DNA from: Pyramidobacter sp.
GTDB taxonomy: Bacteria > Synergistota > Synergistia > Synergistales > Dethiosulfovibrionaceae
Direction: 5' to 3'
Length of the DNA: 7,681 nt
Assembly (NCBI GenBank): GCA_016286835.1
Contig: JAEEUD010000083.1
Coordinates: 1-7,681, forward strand
Part shown: one piece after another, positions 1-5,862 of the stretch
Numbering within the stretch: position 1 is the stretch's first letter
Layout: each line of letters opens with the position of its first letter
Made by a program: the position numbers and the translations under genes
Notes under the pieces: generated by a model
What the model saw: only the letters and a program-made list of their open reading frames with translations
Databases searched by the model: none
What the model was told of the DNA's origin: nothing

Positions 1-515
1 GTGAGCAGGTCGATCTTCGCGTCAAGCAGCCCGGCGGATCGCAGCGTGTCGAGCATGACGGGAAAGGAGAATTCCGGCAAATTGCCGCCGTACTGCGACG
101 AACCGTAGGAAAGCGAAAATACGGTTTTCAGCCCAAGCGTCTTTGCCGCACACAGCGTCGCTAGCGTAAAGCCGGGATACGAACTCGTCGAGTTGATGCC
201 GATCCAGTCGCCCTGTTTCACTCCGGCGCGGATCAGGTAGCCAGCCACCGCGCCGGCCATTTCCGGCTGCGAAGCGGCCCGCTTGTCGTGCCAGCTTCCC
301 GGCGTCGTCGTCAGCTCCGTCAGCGAACGCCCGACCAGCCCTGTATGCTCAGGGTCACAGCGCTCGTCATAGTCGGGCAGACGCTTCATCTTTTCCTGCC
401 AGAGAACGGTCTCGCACCGCCTCATCAGCTCCGCAGCTTCGTCCTGACGCGGATCGTCAAACGCGGACGCCGGCAGAGCGACCATCAGGATCAACAGAAT
501 GATGATCTTTTTCAT
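1..515 (-). CDS. poly-gamma-glutamate system protein, secreted (partial, C-terminus beyond window)
   Basis: The first 171 codons are present and the gene runs off the left edge. Residues 1-18 form a signal peptide (KK, then a hydrophobic core, then an ASA-type cleavage site before FDDPR), so the product is probably exported or periplasmic. The rest resembles, from memory, the 'poly-gamma-glutamate system protein' family (TIGR04332) found beside the PgsB/PgsC/PgsA-type machinery. Matching features are DPEHTGLVG at about 55-62, ELTTTPG at 67-73, a STSSYPGF segment at 109-116, and YGSSQYGGNLPEFSF at 137-151. The biochemical role of this family is not established; association with poly-gamma-glutamate synthesis or export is by genomic context. 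The ATG at 515-513 is preceded by GGGAGG (522-527) at good spacing. An intrinsic terminator sits just upstream, leaving no room for a promoter between terminator and RBS. The family call rests on recalled motifs and would be tested by pgs genes to the left. Confidence 0.7.
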   Translation of the reverse strand, partial: MKKIIILLILMVALPASAFDDPRQDEAAELMRRCETVLWQEKMKRLPDYDERCDPEHTGLVGRSLTELTTTPGSWHDKRAASQPEMAGAVAGYLIRAGVKQGDWIGINSTSSYPGFTLATLCAAKTLGLKTVFSLSYGSSQYGGNLPEFSFPVMLDTLRSAGLLDAKIDLL

Positions 516-532
516 ACTCAGCCTCCCGCAGC

Positions 533-567
533 AAAAAAGCCCGAAAGACCAATGCGGCTTCCGGGCT
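533..567 (-). terminator. intrinsic terminator after the MFS gene
   Basis: On the minus strand, AAGCCCGGAAG pairs with CTTTCGGGCTT around a loop of about 10 bases, and the right arm runs directly into a run of T (plus-strand A run 533-538). It begins a few bases after the MFS stop codon and ends about 6 bases before the Shine-Dalgarno of the downstream pgs-like gene. It can therefore act as the end of the MFS transcript or as an internal attenuator that lets some transcription through. Confidence 0.8.
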
Positions 568-573
568 TCGCTT

Positions 574-1812
574 TTATTGTCCGAGCGATGCATTTTTAAG
601 CTTCGTCGCTTGCGCGTCACACCACAGGTAGAGCAGCGCGCAGAACGCGAATACCGCCGTATAGCCGACCAGCACCGGCGTGTAGCTGCCGAAACGGCCG
701 TAAAGGAAGTTGATCAGCGGGTTGCCGAAAGCGATGCCGCCCGACATCAGCGCAAAGAGCACGCCCACCACCGAGTTGTACGCCTTCTGCCCGATCAGGT
801 TCATCACCAGCAGCGGGATGATGATCGTCTCCACCGGCATGGCAAAACCCAGCAGGAACGCGAACAGCAGCGCCGCAAACACGCCCTTTGCCCACGCCAG
901 CACAAGCAGCGCGGCAATGCCCGAGGCGCAGCAGAGCAGGAAGAACGGCTTGAGGCCGCAGCGGTCGTACATCATGCCACCCAGGATCTTCGCCACGCCG
1001 AGCACCGCGAAGAGAACGCCCGTGATCTGACCGGCGAAAACGGGATCGTAGCCGCGATCGACGAGATGCGCGGGCGCGATCGTGTAGACGGGATTGCACA
1101 GCCAGCCGAGCACGAAGACGAGCGCGAACAGCGCATAGAAATACGGCTTCGTTTTCAGCGTTTCAAGCGGCACGCCCTCCCAGCCGCCGGCACGGGCCGC
1201 CTTTTTCGCGGGAGCTGCTGCGCCCGCACGCATACGGATAAAGAGCGTCAGCCCCACGCCCACGGCAAGGATGATGAGCGCGCAGAGGCGGTAGGAATAG
1301 CGCCAGCCGTACGCGGCGATCCAGCGCGCCACGCAGAAGTTGCCCATCGCGCCGCCGAGACCGCTGGCCGCAAAGACAAAGCCCATGACCGTGCCCTTGT
1401 TCTGGTCGAACCACATGTTGACCAGCGCCGAGAGCGTCGCGGTGGTGCAGAACGCCAGCGCCGCTCCCTGGATCGCGCCGCCGGCGTAGAACACCGGCAG
1501 CATCGAGGAGATCGAGAACAGGAAGAACGCACCCGACAGGCAGAGCACGCCCAGCCCGGCCAGCCATTTGGCTCCAAGCCGGGCAAACAGCTTGCCCCAG
1601 AGCAGGTTGAACGACATCGTGAAGATGTAGCGGAAGCTGAACGTCAGCGCGAAGTCGGCGCGGCTGAGGCCAAACTCCTTTGTGACCGGCCCCAGATATT
1701 GTCCGTTGGGCGAGTTGCCGAAGCCCATTGTAACGAACATCATCAAAAAGCACACGACCGCGATCACATAGCGGTACGACGAATTTTCCGCTTTTTCAGC
1801 AGAAGAAATCAC
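574..1812 (-). CDS. MFS transporter, OFA (oxalate/formate antiporter)-like
   Basis: A 412-residue, about 12-helix inner-membrane carrier of the major facilitator superfamily. The first helix spans about 14-33, and the N- and C-terminal six-helix bundles are separated by a basic, Ala-rich cytoplasmic loop at about 192-225. The loop 2-3 signature is recognisable as WGKLFARLGAKW (72-83), and the equivalent loop 8-9 as GGMMYDRCGLKP (278-289). The general layout resembles the OFA and monocarboxylate-type MFS_1 proteins, so an organic-anion substrate is plausible, but the sequence alone does not fix it. Translation starts at GTG (1812-1810), preceded by AAGGAG (1822-1827) with 9-base spacing. It lies 120 bases after mgtE copy 2 and ends at a terminator, so it may be the last efficient cistron of the mgtE transcript. 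Length is normal for the family. Confidence 0.88.
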   Translation of the reverse strand: MISSAEKAENSSYRYVIAVVCFLMMFVTMGFGNSPNGQYLGPVTKEFGLSRADFALTFSFRYIFTMSFNLLWGKLFARLGAKWLAGLGVLCLSGAFFLFSISSMLPVFYAGGAIQGAALAFCTTATLSALVNMWFDQNKGTVMGFVFAASGLGGAMGNFCVARWIAAYGWRYSYRLCALIILAVGVGLTLFIRMRAGAAAPAKKAARAGGWEGVPLETLKTKPYFYALFALVFVLGWLCNPVYTIAPAHLVDRGYDPVFAGQITGVLFAVLGVAKILGGMMYDRCGLKPFFLLCCASGIAALLVLAWAKGVFAALLFAFLLGFAMPVETIIIPLLVMNLIGQKAYNSVVGVLFALMSGGIAFGNPLINFLYGRFGSYTPVLVGYTAVFAFCALLYLWCDAQATKLKNASLGQ

Positions 1813-1851
1813 GCCTCAACACTCCTTACCTTAAAACAATTTTCAGATAAA

Positions 1852-1919
1852 CGATCCCATGGCCCCGAGCTCCCCTACTCCGGCAATCGTCTTCGGGCCT
1901 TCGCGTCGGTTTGGGATCG
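1852..1919 (-). repeat. imperfect long inverted repeat between mgtE copy 2 and the MFS gene
   Basis: CGATCCCA (1852-1859) is exactly complementary to TGGGATCG (1912-1919). Inside it GGCCC (1861-1865) pairs with GGGCC (1895-1899), and a few more pairs continue inward. The right side carries a 12-base bulge. On the minus strand the structure is followed by GTTTATCTG rather than a proper T run, so it is a poor intrinsic terminator. It could be an mRNA-stabilising or processing hairpin, or a leader structure of the MFS gene. I recognise no riboswitch consensus here. Confidence 0.45.
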
Positions 1920-1932
1920 AAACGTCCGATGA

Positions 1933-3261
1933 TCAGAGGATAAAACTTGCCACCGAGAAATACAGCGCCAGGCCGACCACGTCGTTGATCGTCGCCAGCA
2001 GCGGGCCGGAGATCAGCGCCGGGTCGAATCCCGTCTTCTTGACGATGAACGGGATGATCGCTCCGAGCATGTTCGAGAGCATGACCACGCAGACCATCGA
2101 GATGCCGACGACGAACGTGACGCCGCCGCCCGTGCCGAGCAGCATCGACCGCCCCACTGCCAGCGCGGCCATCGCGCCGCCGAGGATGACGCCGGTGACC
2201 AGCTCACGCAGCAGCACCTTCCAGATCATGCGCCCGGGCAGACTGCCCAGCCCCATGGCACGGATGATCAGCACCGACACCTGGCCGGAGACGTTGCCGC
2301 CCGTGTCGATCAGCAGCGGCACGAAGAACGACAGCGCCATCACCTGCGAAAGCAGCGACTCGTAATTCTCGATGATGCCCGTGGTGAGCACGCCCGTGAC
2401 GAGACACAAAAGCAGACAGGGGAAACGTCGCAGCGTTTCGCCCCAGAGGCTGCCCTCGTCGTTGTCGCCGTACAGACCGCCGGTATGGTGGAAGAACTCC
2501 GTGTTCTCGTCTTCCATCACGTCGAGCACGTCGTCGAACGGCAGCGAGCCGAGCAGACGCCCGTCCTTGACGACTGGCAGGACCTGCACGTCGTATTTGG
2601 ACATGATGCGTGCGGCCTCGGCGCGGTCAGTTTCCGGAGCGACCGCGTGACAGTCCTCTTCGGTCAGTTTTTCGACGGGAGTGTCGGGCGCGGCCAGCAC
2701 CATGTCTTCGAGCGCGGCCGTGCCGAGGAACTTGTCGCCGTCGGTGACAAAGCAGTGATATACCTGATCCTTGCCGGGCGCGTCGCGGCGGATCTTCTCC
2801 AGCGCTTCGGCCACGGTGTCGTGCGGCGAAAGAACGACGCCGCCGGTGCTCATGATATAGCCGACGGAATCCTCGGGCCAGGTGTTTTCGGGCTCGAGGA
2901 TCTTCTGGATCTCCTTGGGCAGCTTGTCGGCAAGCAGGTGCCCCTGACGCGACGGCAGCGCGCTGAACAGTTCCGGCAGCATCTCCTGCGGCAGCGACAG
3001 GAACAGCCCGCGCAGCTCGGGGATGGCGGCGCTGCCCAGCAGCTTCTGACGTTCGCGGCGCGAAAGGCTGCCGATCAGCCCGGCCAGCTGCGGCGCACGC
3101 AAAATGCTGCACAGCGCAAGACCGCTGCGCGGCGGCAGACGGAGGATCTCTTCCTTCAGAACTTCCGGCGAAAAACCGCGGATCAGCGTCCGCGCTTCAT
3201 CAAGCTTGCCCTGCTGAAGCAGCGTGCGCAGCCGCGAGCTGAATCCCAGCCGCCCGGACAT
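1933..3261 (-). CDS. mgtE: magnesium transporter MgtE, divergent second copy
   Basis: A 442-residue MgtE/SLC41-type divalent cation channel in the inner membrane. The order is: MgtE_N helical domain (about 10-130), a pair of CBS domains (about 131-190 and 195-250, the second ending FDDVLDVMED), a linker helix, then five membrane helices (about 281-442). CBS domains in this family bind Mg2+ and close the pore when cytosolic Mg2+ is high. The pore-helix aspartate is kept in DPALISGP...INDVVGLALYF (D427). The signature loop reads PLLIDTGGNVSGQ (315-327), whereas the adjacent copy has PLLIGTGGNAGTQ: Gly to Asp at 319 and a changed AGTQ. Ion preference or gating may therefore differ, although D variants may also be normal for a subfamily. 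It lies 57 bases after the first copy, so the two probably share a transcript. The ATG (3261-3259) has a GGAGGAGG Shine-Dalgarno that can be masked by CCTCC directly before the start codon. Confidence 0.93.
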   Translation of the reverse strand: MSGRLGFSSRLRTLLQQGKLDEARTLIRGFSPEVLKEEILRLPPRSGLALCSILRAPQLAGLIGSLSRRERQKLLGSAAIPELRGLFLSLPQEMLPELFSALPSRQGHLLADKLPKEIQKILEPENTWPEDSVGYIMSTGGVVLSPHDTVAEALEKIRRDAPGKDQVYHCFVTDGDKFLGTAALEDMVLAAPDTPVEKLTEEDCHAVAPETDRAEAARIMSKYDVQVLPVVKDGRLLGSLPFDDVLDVMEDENTEFFHHTGGLYGDNDEGSLWGETLRRFPCLLLCLVTGVLTTGIIENYESLLSQVMALSFFVPLLIDTGGNVSGQVSVLIIRAMGLGSLPGRMIWKVLLRELVTGVILGGAMAALAVGRSMLLGTGGGVTFVVGISMVCVVMLSNMLGAIIPFIVKKTGFDPALISGPLLATINDVVGLALYFSVASFIL

Positions 3262-3276
3262 GGAGGTTCCTCCTCC
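3262..3276 (-). promoter_or_regulatory. Shine-Dalgarno of mgtE copy 2 with adjoining anti-SD hairpin
   Basis: Read on the minus strand, GGAGGAGGAACCTCC lies immediately before ATG. The outer GGAGG (3272-3276) can pair with CCTCC (3262-3266) around the five-base loop AGGAA. Formation of this hairpin would hide the ribosome binding site. The remaining intergenic DNA (3277-3318) shows no promoter or terminator, which supports co-transcription with the upstream mgtE. Confidence 0.5.
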
Positions 3277-3318
3277 GCCGAGGCGTTCGTCTTTTTCGTG
3301 TTATTCATGGAAATCACC

Positions 3319-4686
3319 TCAGAGAGCGGCATTGGGGAAGCCGAGGACCGTGCCGGCGATCTCGAAATAGACGATCAGACCGACGATATCGACGACCGTG
3401 GTGATGAACGGACCGGACATGATGGCGGGGTCGATATGGATGGCCCGGGCCAGCAGCGGCAGCATGGTACCGGCAAGATTGCCGATGAGCACCACGAGCA
3501 GCACGCCCAGCCCCACCGTGACGGCCACGCCCGTGCCGACGCCGATCATCCATGCACGCGCCACGCCGAGCAGCCCCAGAGCAGCGCCCAGCAGCACGCC
3601 GGAAGCCGCTTCGCGCGCGACGATGCGCCCGATGTTCTTCCACTGGATCTCGCCCACCGTCATGCCGCGGATCATCAGCGTCGCCGCCTGAGTTCCGGCG
3701 TTGCCGCCCGTGCCGATCAGCAGCGGCACGAAGAACGTGAGCGAGACGATGTGCTGCGTCAGCGGCGAATAGTGCTTCAGCACGGTGGACGTGAACGCTT
3801 CGGTGATGATGCAGATGACCAGCCAGACGAAGCGCTTGCGCGCCACCGTGAGCAGATTGGCATCGAGGTAGTCCTCCTCGACCGGCTCAATGCCGGCCAT
3901 GCGCTCGATGTCCTCGGTGGCCTCCTCTTCGACCACGTCGAGCACGTCGTCGAACGTGATGATGCCCACGAGACGCTTTTCGCTGTCCACGACGGGCAGC
4001 GTGTGCAGGTCGTACCGCGAGATGATCTGCGCGGCCTGCTCCTGGTCAGCCGAAGTGGCTACGGAGATGGGATCTCCGTTCATGATGTCGATCACTTCGG
4101 CGTCGGGATCGGCGAGGATCAGATCTTCCAGTTCGACGGCGCCGAGCAGGTGCCGTCCCTCGTCGGTGACGAAGCTGGTGTAGATCGTCTCCTTGCTGCG
4201 CGCCTTTTCGCGGATGCGTTCCAGCGCCGAGCGCACGGTCATGTGCGCTTTGAGGGCGATGTACTCCGGCGTCATGATGCGGCCGGCGCTGTCCTCGGGA
4301 TAGCCCAGCAGGGTGTTCGCCAGCTTGCGCTCCTCCGGGGAGAGGGCCAGCAGCAGGCGCTTGACCGTGGTAGCGGGCAGTTCGTCGAAGAGCTCGGTGC
4401 GGTCGTCGTCCGACATCTCCTCGATGATCTCCGTCACCTCTTCGCCCGTGGCGTGTGTGAGGAAGCGTTCCTGCTCGTCGAAGTCGAGCATCTCGAACAC
4501 TTCGACGGCCAGGTCCTTCGGCAGCAGGCGGAAATACAGCACAAGCTGGGCTGAAGGCAAATCCTCCAGCCCTTCGGCAATATCGGCAGGTTCCATGTCG
4601 GACAAGAGTTCCTTGGCCTCGCGGAACCGCTTCTGCTCTATGCAGGTCTCGACCTCCCAGAGCAGTTTCTTTTCATCATGAGACAT
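3319..4686 (-). CDS. mgtE: magnesium transporter MgtE, canonical copy
   Basis: A 455-residue MgtE Mg2+ channel with every expected part. These are the MgtE_N domain with its helical repeats (about 5-130), PEDSAGRIMTPEY opening the CBS pair at 130-142, CBS1 to about 195, CBS2 (about 200-258, ending TFDDVLDVVEEEATEDIERM), a linking plug helix (about 260-285), and a five-helix pore domain (about 286-447). The pore loop PLLIGTGGNAGTQ (321-333) and the conserved aspartate in DPAIMSGPFITTVVDIVGLIVYF (D433, matching the TM5 pore Asp of Thermus MgtE) are intact. It imports Mg2+ down its gradient and is gated by cytosolic Mg2+ at the CBS/N-domain interface. The ATG is supported by AAAGGAG (4694-4700) with a 7-base spacer. 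It is the first of two tandem mgtE genes, 143 bases after the Rrf2 gene. That gap has a structured leader and no recognisable M-box riboswitch. Confidence 0.96.
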   Translation of the reverse strand: MSHDEKKLLWEVETCIEQKRFREAKELLSDMEPADIAEGLEDLPSAQLVLYFRLLPKDLAVEVFEMLDFDEQERFLTHATGEEVTEIIEEMSDDDRTELFDELPATTVKRLLLALSPEERKLANTLLGYPEDSAGRIMTPEYIALKAHMTVRSALERIREKARSKETIYTSFVTDEGRHLLGAVELEDLILADPDAEVIDIMNGDPISVATSADQEQAAQIISRYDLHTLPVVDSEKRLVGIITFDDVLDVVEEEATEDIERMAGIEPVEEDYLDANLLTVARKRFVWLVICIITEAFTSTVLKHYSPLTQHIVSLTFFVPLLIGTGGNAGTQAATLMIRGMTVGEIQWKNIGRIVAREAASGVLLGAALGLLGVARAWMIGVGTGVAVTVGLGVLLVVLIGNLAGTMLPLLARAIHIDPAIMSGPFITTVVDIVGLIVYFEIAGTVLGFPNAAL

Positions 4687-4829
4687 GCGCGCGCTCCTTT
4701 CGTTTTCCGTCGCCGCGCATCGAGAGAAAAAGCCTCAGAGGCGCGCGGCCGTCGGATCGAGTTTTCGTCGCAACGGAACTCCGTCAGAATATCCATCCAT
4801 AGCGGCCGGACCGCCTCCTTTCCTCACGT
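4687..4829 (-). promoter_or_regulatory. structured leader between the Rrf2 gene and mgtE
   Basis: In transcription order this 143-base stretch has four elements. First is a strong AAAGGAGG (4814-4821) with no annotated gene after it. Second is a short GC hairpin, GCGG-TCCGG-CCGC (4802-4814). Third is a 21-codon ORF (4735-4800). Fourth is a 7-bp perfect GC stem, GCCGCGC (4743-4749) with GCGCGGC (4712-4718), whose 24-base loop holds GCCT-CTG-AGGC (4732-4742) followed by TTTTT. The inner hairpin plus T run looks like a weak intrinsic terminator, and the mgtE ribosome binding site follows 11 bases after the outer stem. The layout would allow transcription attenuation or translational control, but no known riboswitch class is recognisable. 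Confidence 0.4.
4735..4800 (-). CDS. possible 21-residue leader peptide upstream of mgtE
   Basis: A short ORF from ATG (4800-4798) to TGA (4737-4735), reading MDGYSDGVPLRR... and ending ...AARL. It contains acidic residues, two prolines (in VPL and LDP) and a basic RRK patch. Its only candidate ribosome binding site is AAAGGAGG, 13 bases upstream. That is too far unless the intervening GCGG/CCGC hairpin folds and shortens the gap. The stop codon falls inside the small terminator-like hairpin 4732-4742. Leader peptides rich in Asp/Glu/Pro control Mg2+ transporter genes in enterobacteria (MgtL of mgtA), and the resemblance here is only in composition and position. A chance ORF of this length is quite likely in GC-rich DNA, so this is a weak call. 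Confidence 0.25.
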   Translation of the reverse strand: MDGYSDGVPLRRKLDPTAARL

Positions 4830-5246
4830 TCAGAATTTCTGATCCTTCGTCAGCAGATCGTCGAGCGTCTTGCCGTCAAGGTAGTTCAGGATCATCGCGT
4901 CCAGTTCCTGCCACAGCGGCAGCGTGGGACAATTCGCGCTGCGCGGACAGGGTTCCGCTCCATTTTTAAGACAACTGACCGTGCCCAGCGAGGGTTCGAC
5001 CAGTCTGAGCACGCGTCCCAGCGTGATCTCGCGGGGTTCCAGCAGCAGACGGTAGCCGCCGCCTTTGCCGCGCATTCCTTCGAGGATGTTCTCGCGCACG
5101 AGGGGCTTGAGTACGGCTTCGAGGTATTTTTCGGAAATGCCCTGACGTGCCGCCATGCTGCCCAGCGACACGGCCCCCTGATCGCGATGCTCGGCCAGGT
5201 CGCTCAGCAGGCGCAGGGCATAGCGCCCTTTCGTCGAAATAAGCAT
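4830..5246 (-). CDS. Rrf2-family transcriptional regulator, IscR-like with three cysteines
   Basis: A 138-residue Rrf2 regulator. The N-terminus MLISTKGRYALRLLSDLAEH is typical of the family. The winged helix covers about 1-70, with the recognition region SEKYLEAVLKPLVR (39-51) and the wing GKGGGYRL (60-67). Three cysteines (C92, C100, C106; C-X7-C-X5-C) sit where IscR has C92, C98 and C104, so an Fe-S cluster is plausible and the protein could sense iron, Fe-S status or redox. The ATG at 5246-5244 is chosen because AAAGGAG (5256-5262) precedes it and the -10 box (5272-5277) lies inside a possible longer frame reaching 5309. The gene stands alone between its promoter and the mgtE genes. No isc/suf or cysteine genes are in view, so its targets are unknown and it may regulate itself and perhaps the mgtE genes. 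DNA-binding in the cytoplasm. Confidence 0.92.
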   Translation of the reverse strand: MLISTKGRYALRLLSDLAEHRDQGAVSLGSMAARQGISEKYLEAVLKPLVRENILEGMRGKGGGYRLLLEPREITLGRVLRLVEPSLGTVSCLKNGAEPCPRSANCPTLPLWQELDAMILNYLDGKTLDDLLTKDQKF

Positions 5247-5271
5247 GGTCTCACTCTCCTTTGATTGGTTT

Positions 5272-5301
5272 ATTATAACCCATTCCGAACGATTCGGCTT
5301 T
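5272..5301 (-). promoter_or_regulatory. promoter of the Rrf2 gene with operator-like palindrome
   Basis: A perfect -10 TATAAT (5272-5277, minus strand) lies 25 bases before the start codon. At 17-18 bases upstream the -35 position is poor (AAGCCG/AAAGCC). The spacer contains CCGAA-TCG-TTCGG (5285-5297), a perfect 5+5 inverted repeat placed where a bound repressor would block RNA polymerase. Rrf2 proteins commonly repress their own promoters, so this is the best candidate autoregulatory operator. Confidence 0.65.
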
Positions 5302-5302
5302 C

Positions 5303-5314
5303 TTTTCATGAAAA
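5303..5314. repeat. 12-bp perfect palindrome TTTTCATGAAAA
   Basis: A perfect palindrome upstream of the Rrf2 promoter, only a few bases from the CCGAA/TTCGG repeat and next to the terminator of the HTH gene. It could be a second regulator site or an A/T-rich upstream element. No protein is assigned to it. Confidence 0.4.
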
Positions 5315-5321
5315 TTCGCCT

Positions 5322-5358
5322 AAAAAAACGCGGCCCCCGACGAACGGAGACCGCGTTT
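5322..5358 (-). terminator. intrinsic terminator after the HTH gene
   Basis: On the minus strand AAACGCGG (5351-5358) pairs perfectly with CCGCGTTT (5326-5333), with extra G-rich/C-rich pairing towards the loop, and the right arm continues into seven T residues in all (complement of 5322-5328). It begins 23 bases after the HTH stop codon and cleanly separates that gene from the Rrf2 promoter. Confidence 0.88.
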
Positions 5359-5381
5359 AGATTTTTGGACGGGCTGACAAA

Positions 5382-5693
5382 CTACGAGCGCTCTTTCTTG
5401 CTCGCCTTTTCCGGTTTGACATCGACAAATTCGACCTTCAGCACCATACCCAGACCGCGGGCAAGGTTATTGAGCGTCCGCAGCGACGGATTGCCGCGGC
5501 CGTTTTCCAGACGGCTGATGTCGGGCTGAGTGATGCCGGTGCGTTCAGCCAGCTGCTTCTGCGTCATGCTCTTTTTCTTACGGGCCTCGATCAGGGTCTT
5601 GATGACCTGAAAGACTGGCTCATGCGCATCCCATTTCTCTTTGTACTTGGGGTTCTGCAACTTCTTGTCCAACTGTTTTCTGAAATCATTCAT
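5382..5693 (-). CDS. XRE-family HTH protein, HigA-like orphan antitoxin/regulator
   Basis: A 103-residue cytoplasmic DNA-binding protein. A charged helical N-terminal part (1-38, with NPKYKEKWDAHEPVFQVIK) resembles the extension of XRE antitoxins partnered with RelE/HigB toxins. It is followed by a Cro/C1-type HTH at about 40-82, with TQKQLAERTGITQPDISRLE and GNPSLRTLNNLARGLG, then a short strand MVLKVEFV (83-90) and a lysine-rich tail. In the usual higBA order the toxin gene lies directly upstream; here there is none, only a 134-base leader and a promoter. The ATG (5693-5691) has AGGAGGGG (5701-5708) at 7 bases. It is divergent from the macrodomain-sirtuin genes and may be an orphan antitoxin, or a regulator of this region. 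Its charged Lys-rich character and AT-rich upstream DNA differ from its neighbours. Confidence 0.85.
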   Translation of the reverse strand: MNDFRKQLDKKLQNPKYKEKWDAHEPVFQVIKTLIEARKKKSMTQKQLAERTGITQPDISRLENGRGNPSLRTLNNLARGLGMVLKVEFVDVKPEKASKKERS

Positions 5694-5827
5694 AGGGAGT
5701 CCCCTCCTGACTCAAGCGGTACCGTTCCTTTGCAAGCAATCCGGGGAACGGAGATCCGGGCTATCGGGAAAAAGCAGCGCGGGGAGCCATGCGCAGAACA
5801 TGGGTCCATATATCAGTTATTTAGTGC
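5694..5827 (-). promoter_or_regulatory. long 5' leader of the HTH gene with hairpins
   Basis: About 134 bases lie between the predicted transcription start and the HTH start codon. CCGTTCC (5722-5728) and GGAACGG (5745-5751) form a 7-bp stem with a 16-base loop. CCCGGAT occurs twice nearby (5740-5760 region). At the end, AGGG-GACT-CCCT abuts the ATG and overlaps the Shine-Dalgarno, so it could hide it. A 39-codon frame (5809-5690) spans most of the leader and its TGA overlaps the HTH ATG as ATGA, but it has no ribosome binding site. Confidence 0.4.
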
Positions 5828-5833
5828 GGCCCT

Positions 5834-5862
5834 ATTATAGAGAATCATAATTGTACTGTCAA
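5834..5862 (-). promoter_or_regulatory. consensus sigma-70 promoter for the HTH gene
   Basis: On the minus strand TTGACA (5857-5862) is separated by exactly 17 bases from TATAAT (5834-5839), matching the full housekeeping consensus. Transcription would begin near 5827 and reach the HTH gene after a long leader. A promoter this perfect usually needs a repressor to be controlled, and the XRE protein it drives is the obvious candidate. Confidence 0.9.

Noticed and set aside
499..1932. A 477-codon plus-strand open frame across the MFS gene
   Set aside because: It is the antisense shadow of the MFS transporter; its composition (Arg, His, Glu, Gln rich) is that of a reverse-frame artefact.
2485..4554. 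A 689-codon open frame on the plus strand across the mgtE genes
   Set aside because: It is antisense to two well-supported MgtE proteins, has low-complexity His/Arg/Gln/Asp-rich composition typical of a GC-rich shadow frame, and has no family features.
4687..4829. M-box (ykoK) Mg2+ riboswitch before mgtE
   Set aside because: The position is right, but the conserved M-box bases and overall length are not recognisable; a covariance-model search would settle it.
5247..5309. An upstream start adding 21 residues to the Rrf2 regulator
   Set aside because: The extension would cover the TATAAT box and palindrome, has no Shine-Dalgarno, and the family N-terminus begins at the internal ATG.
5690..5809. 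A 39-codon gene (toxin remnant) in the HTH leader
   Set aside because: It has no ribosome binding site, a stop codon just before its ATG, and no resemblance to RelE/HigB. The ATGA overlap is noted, but coding is not supported.
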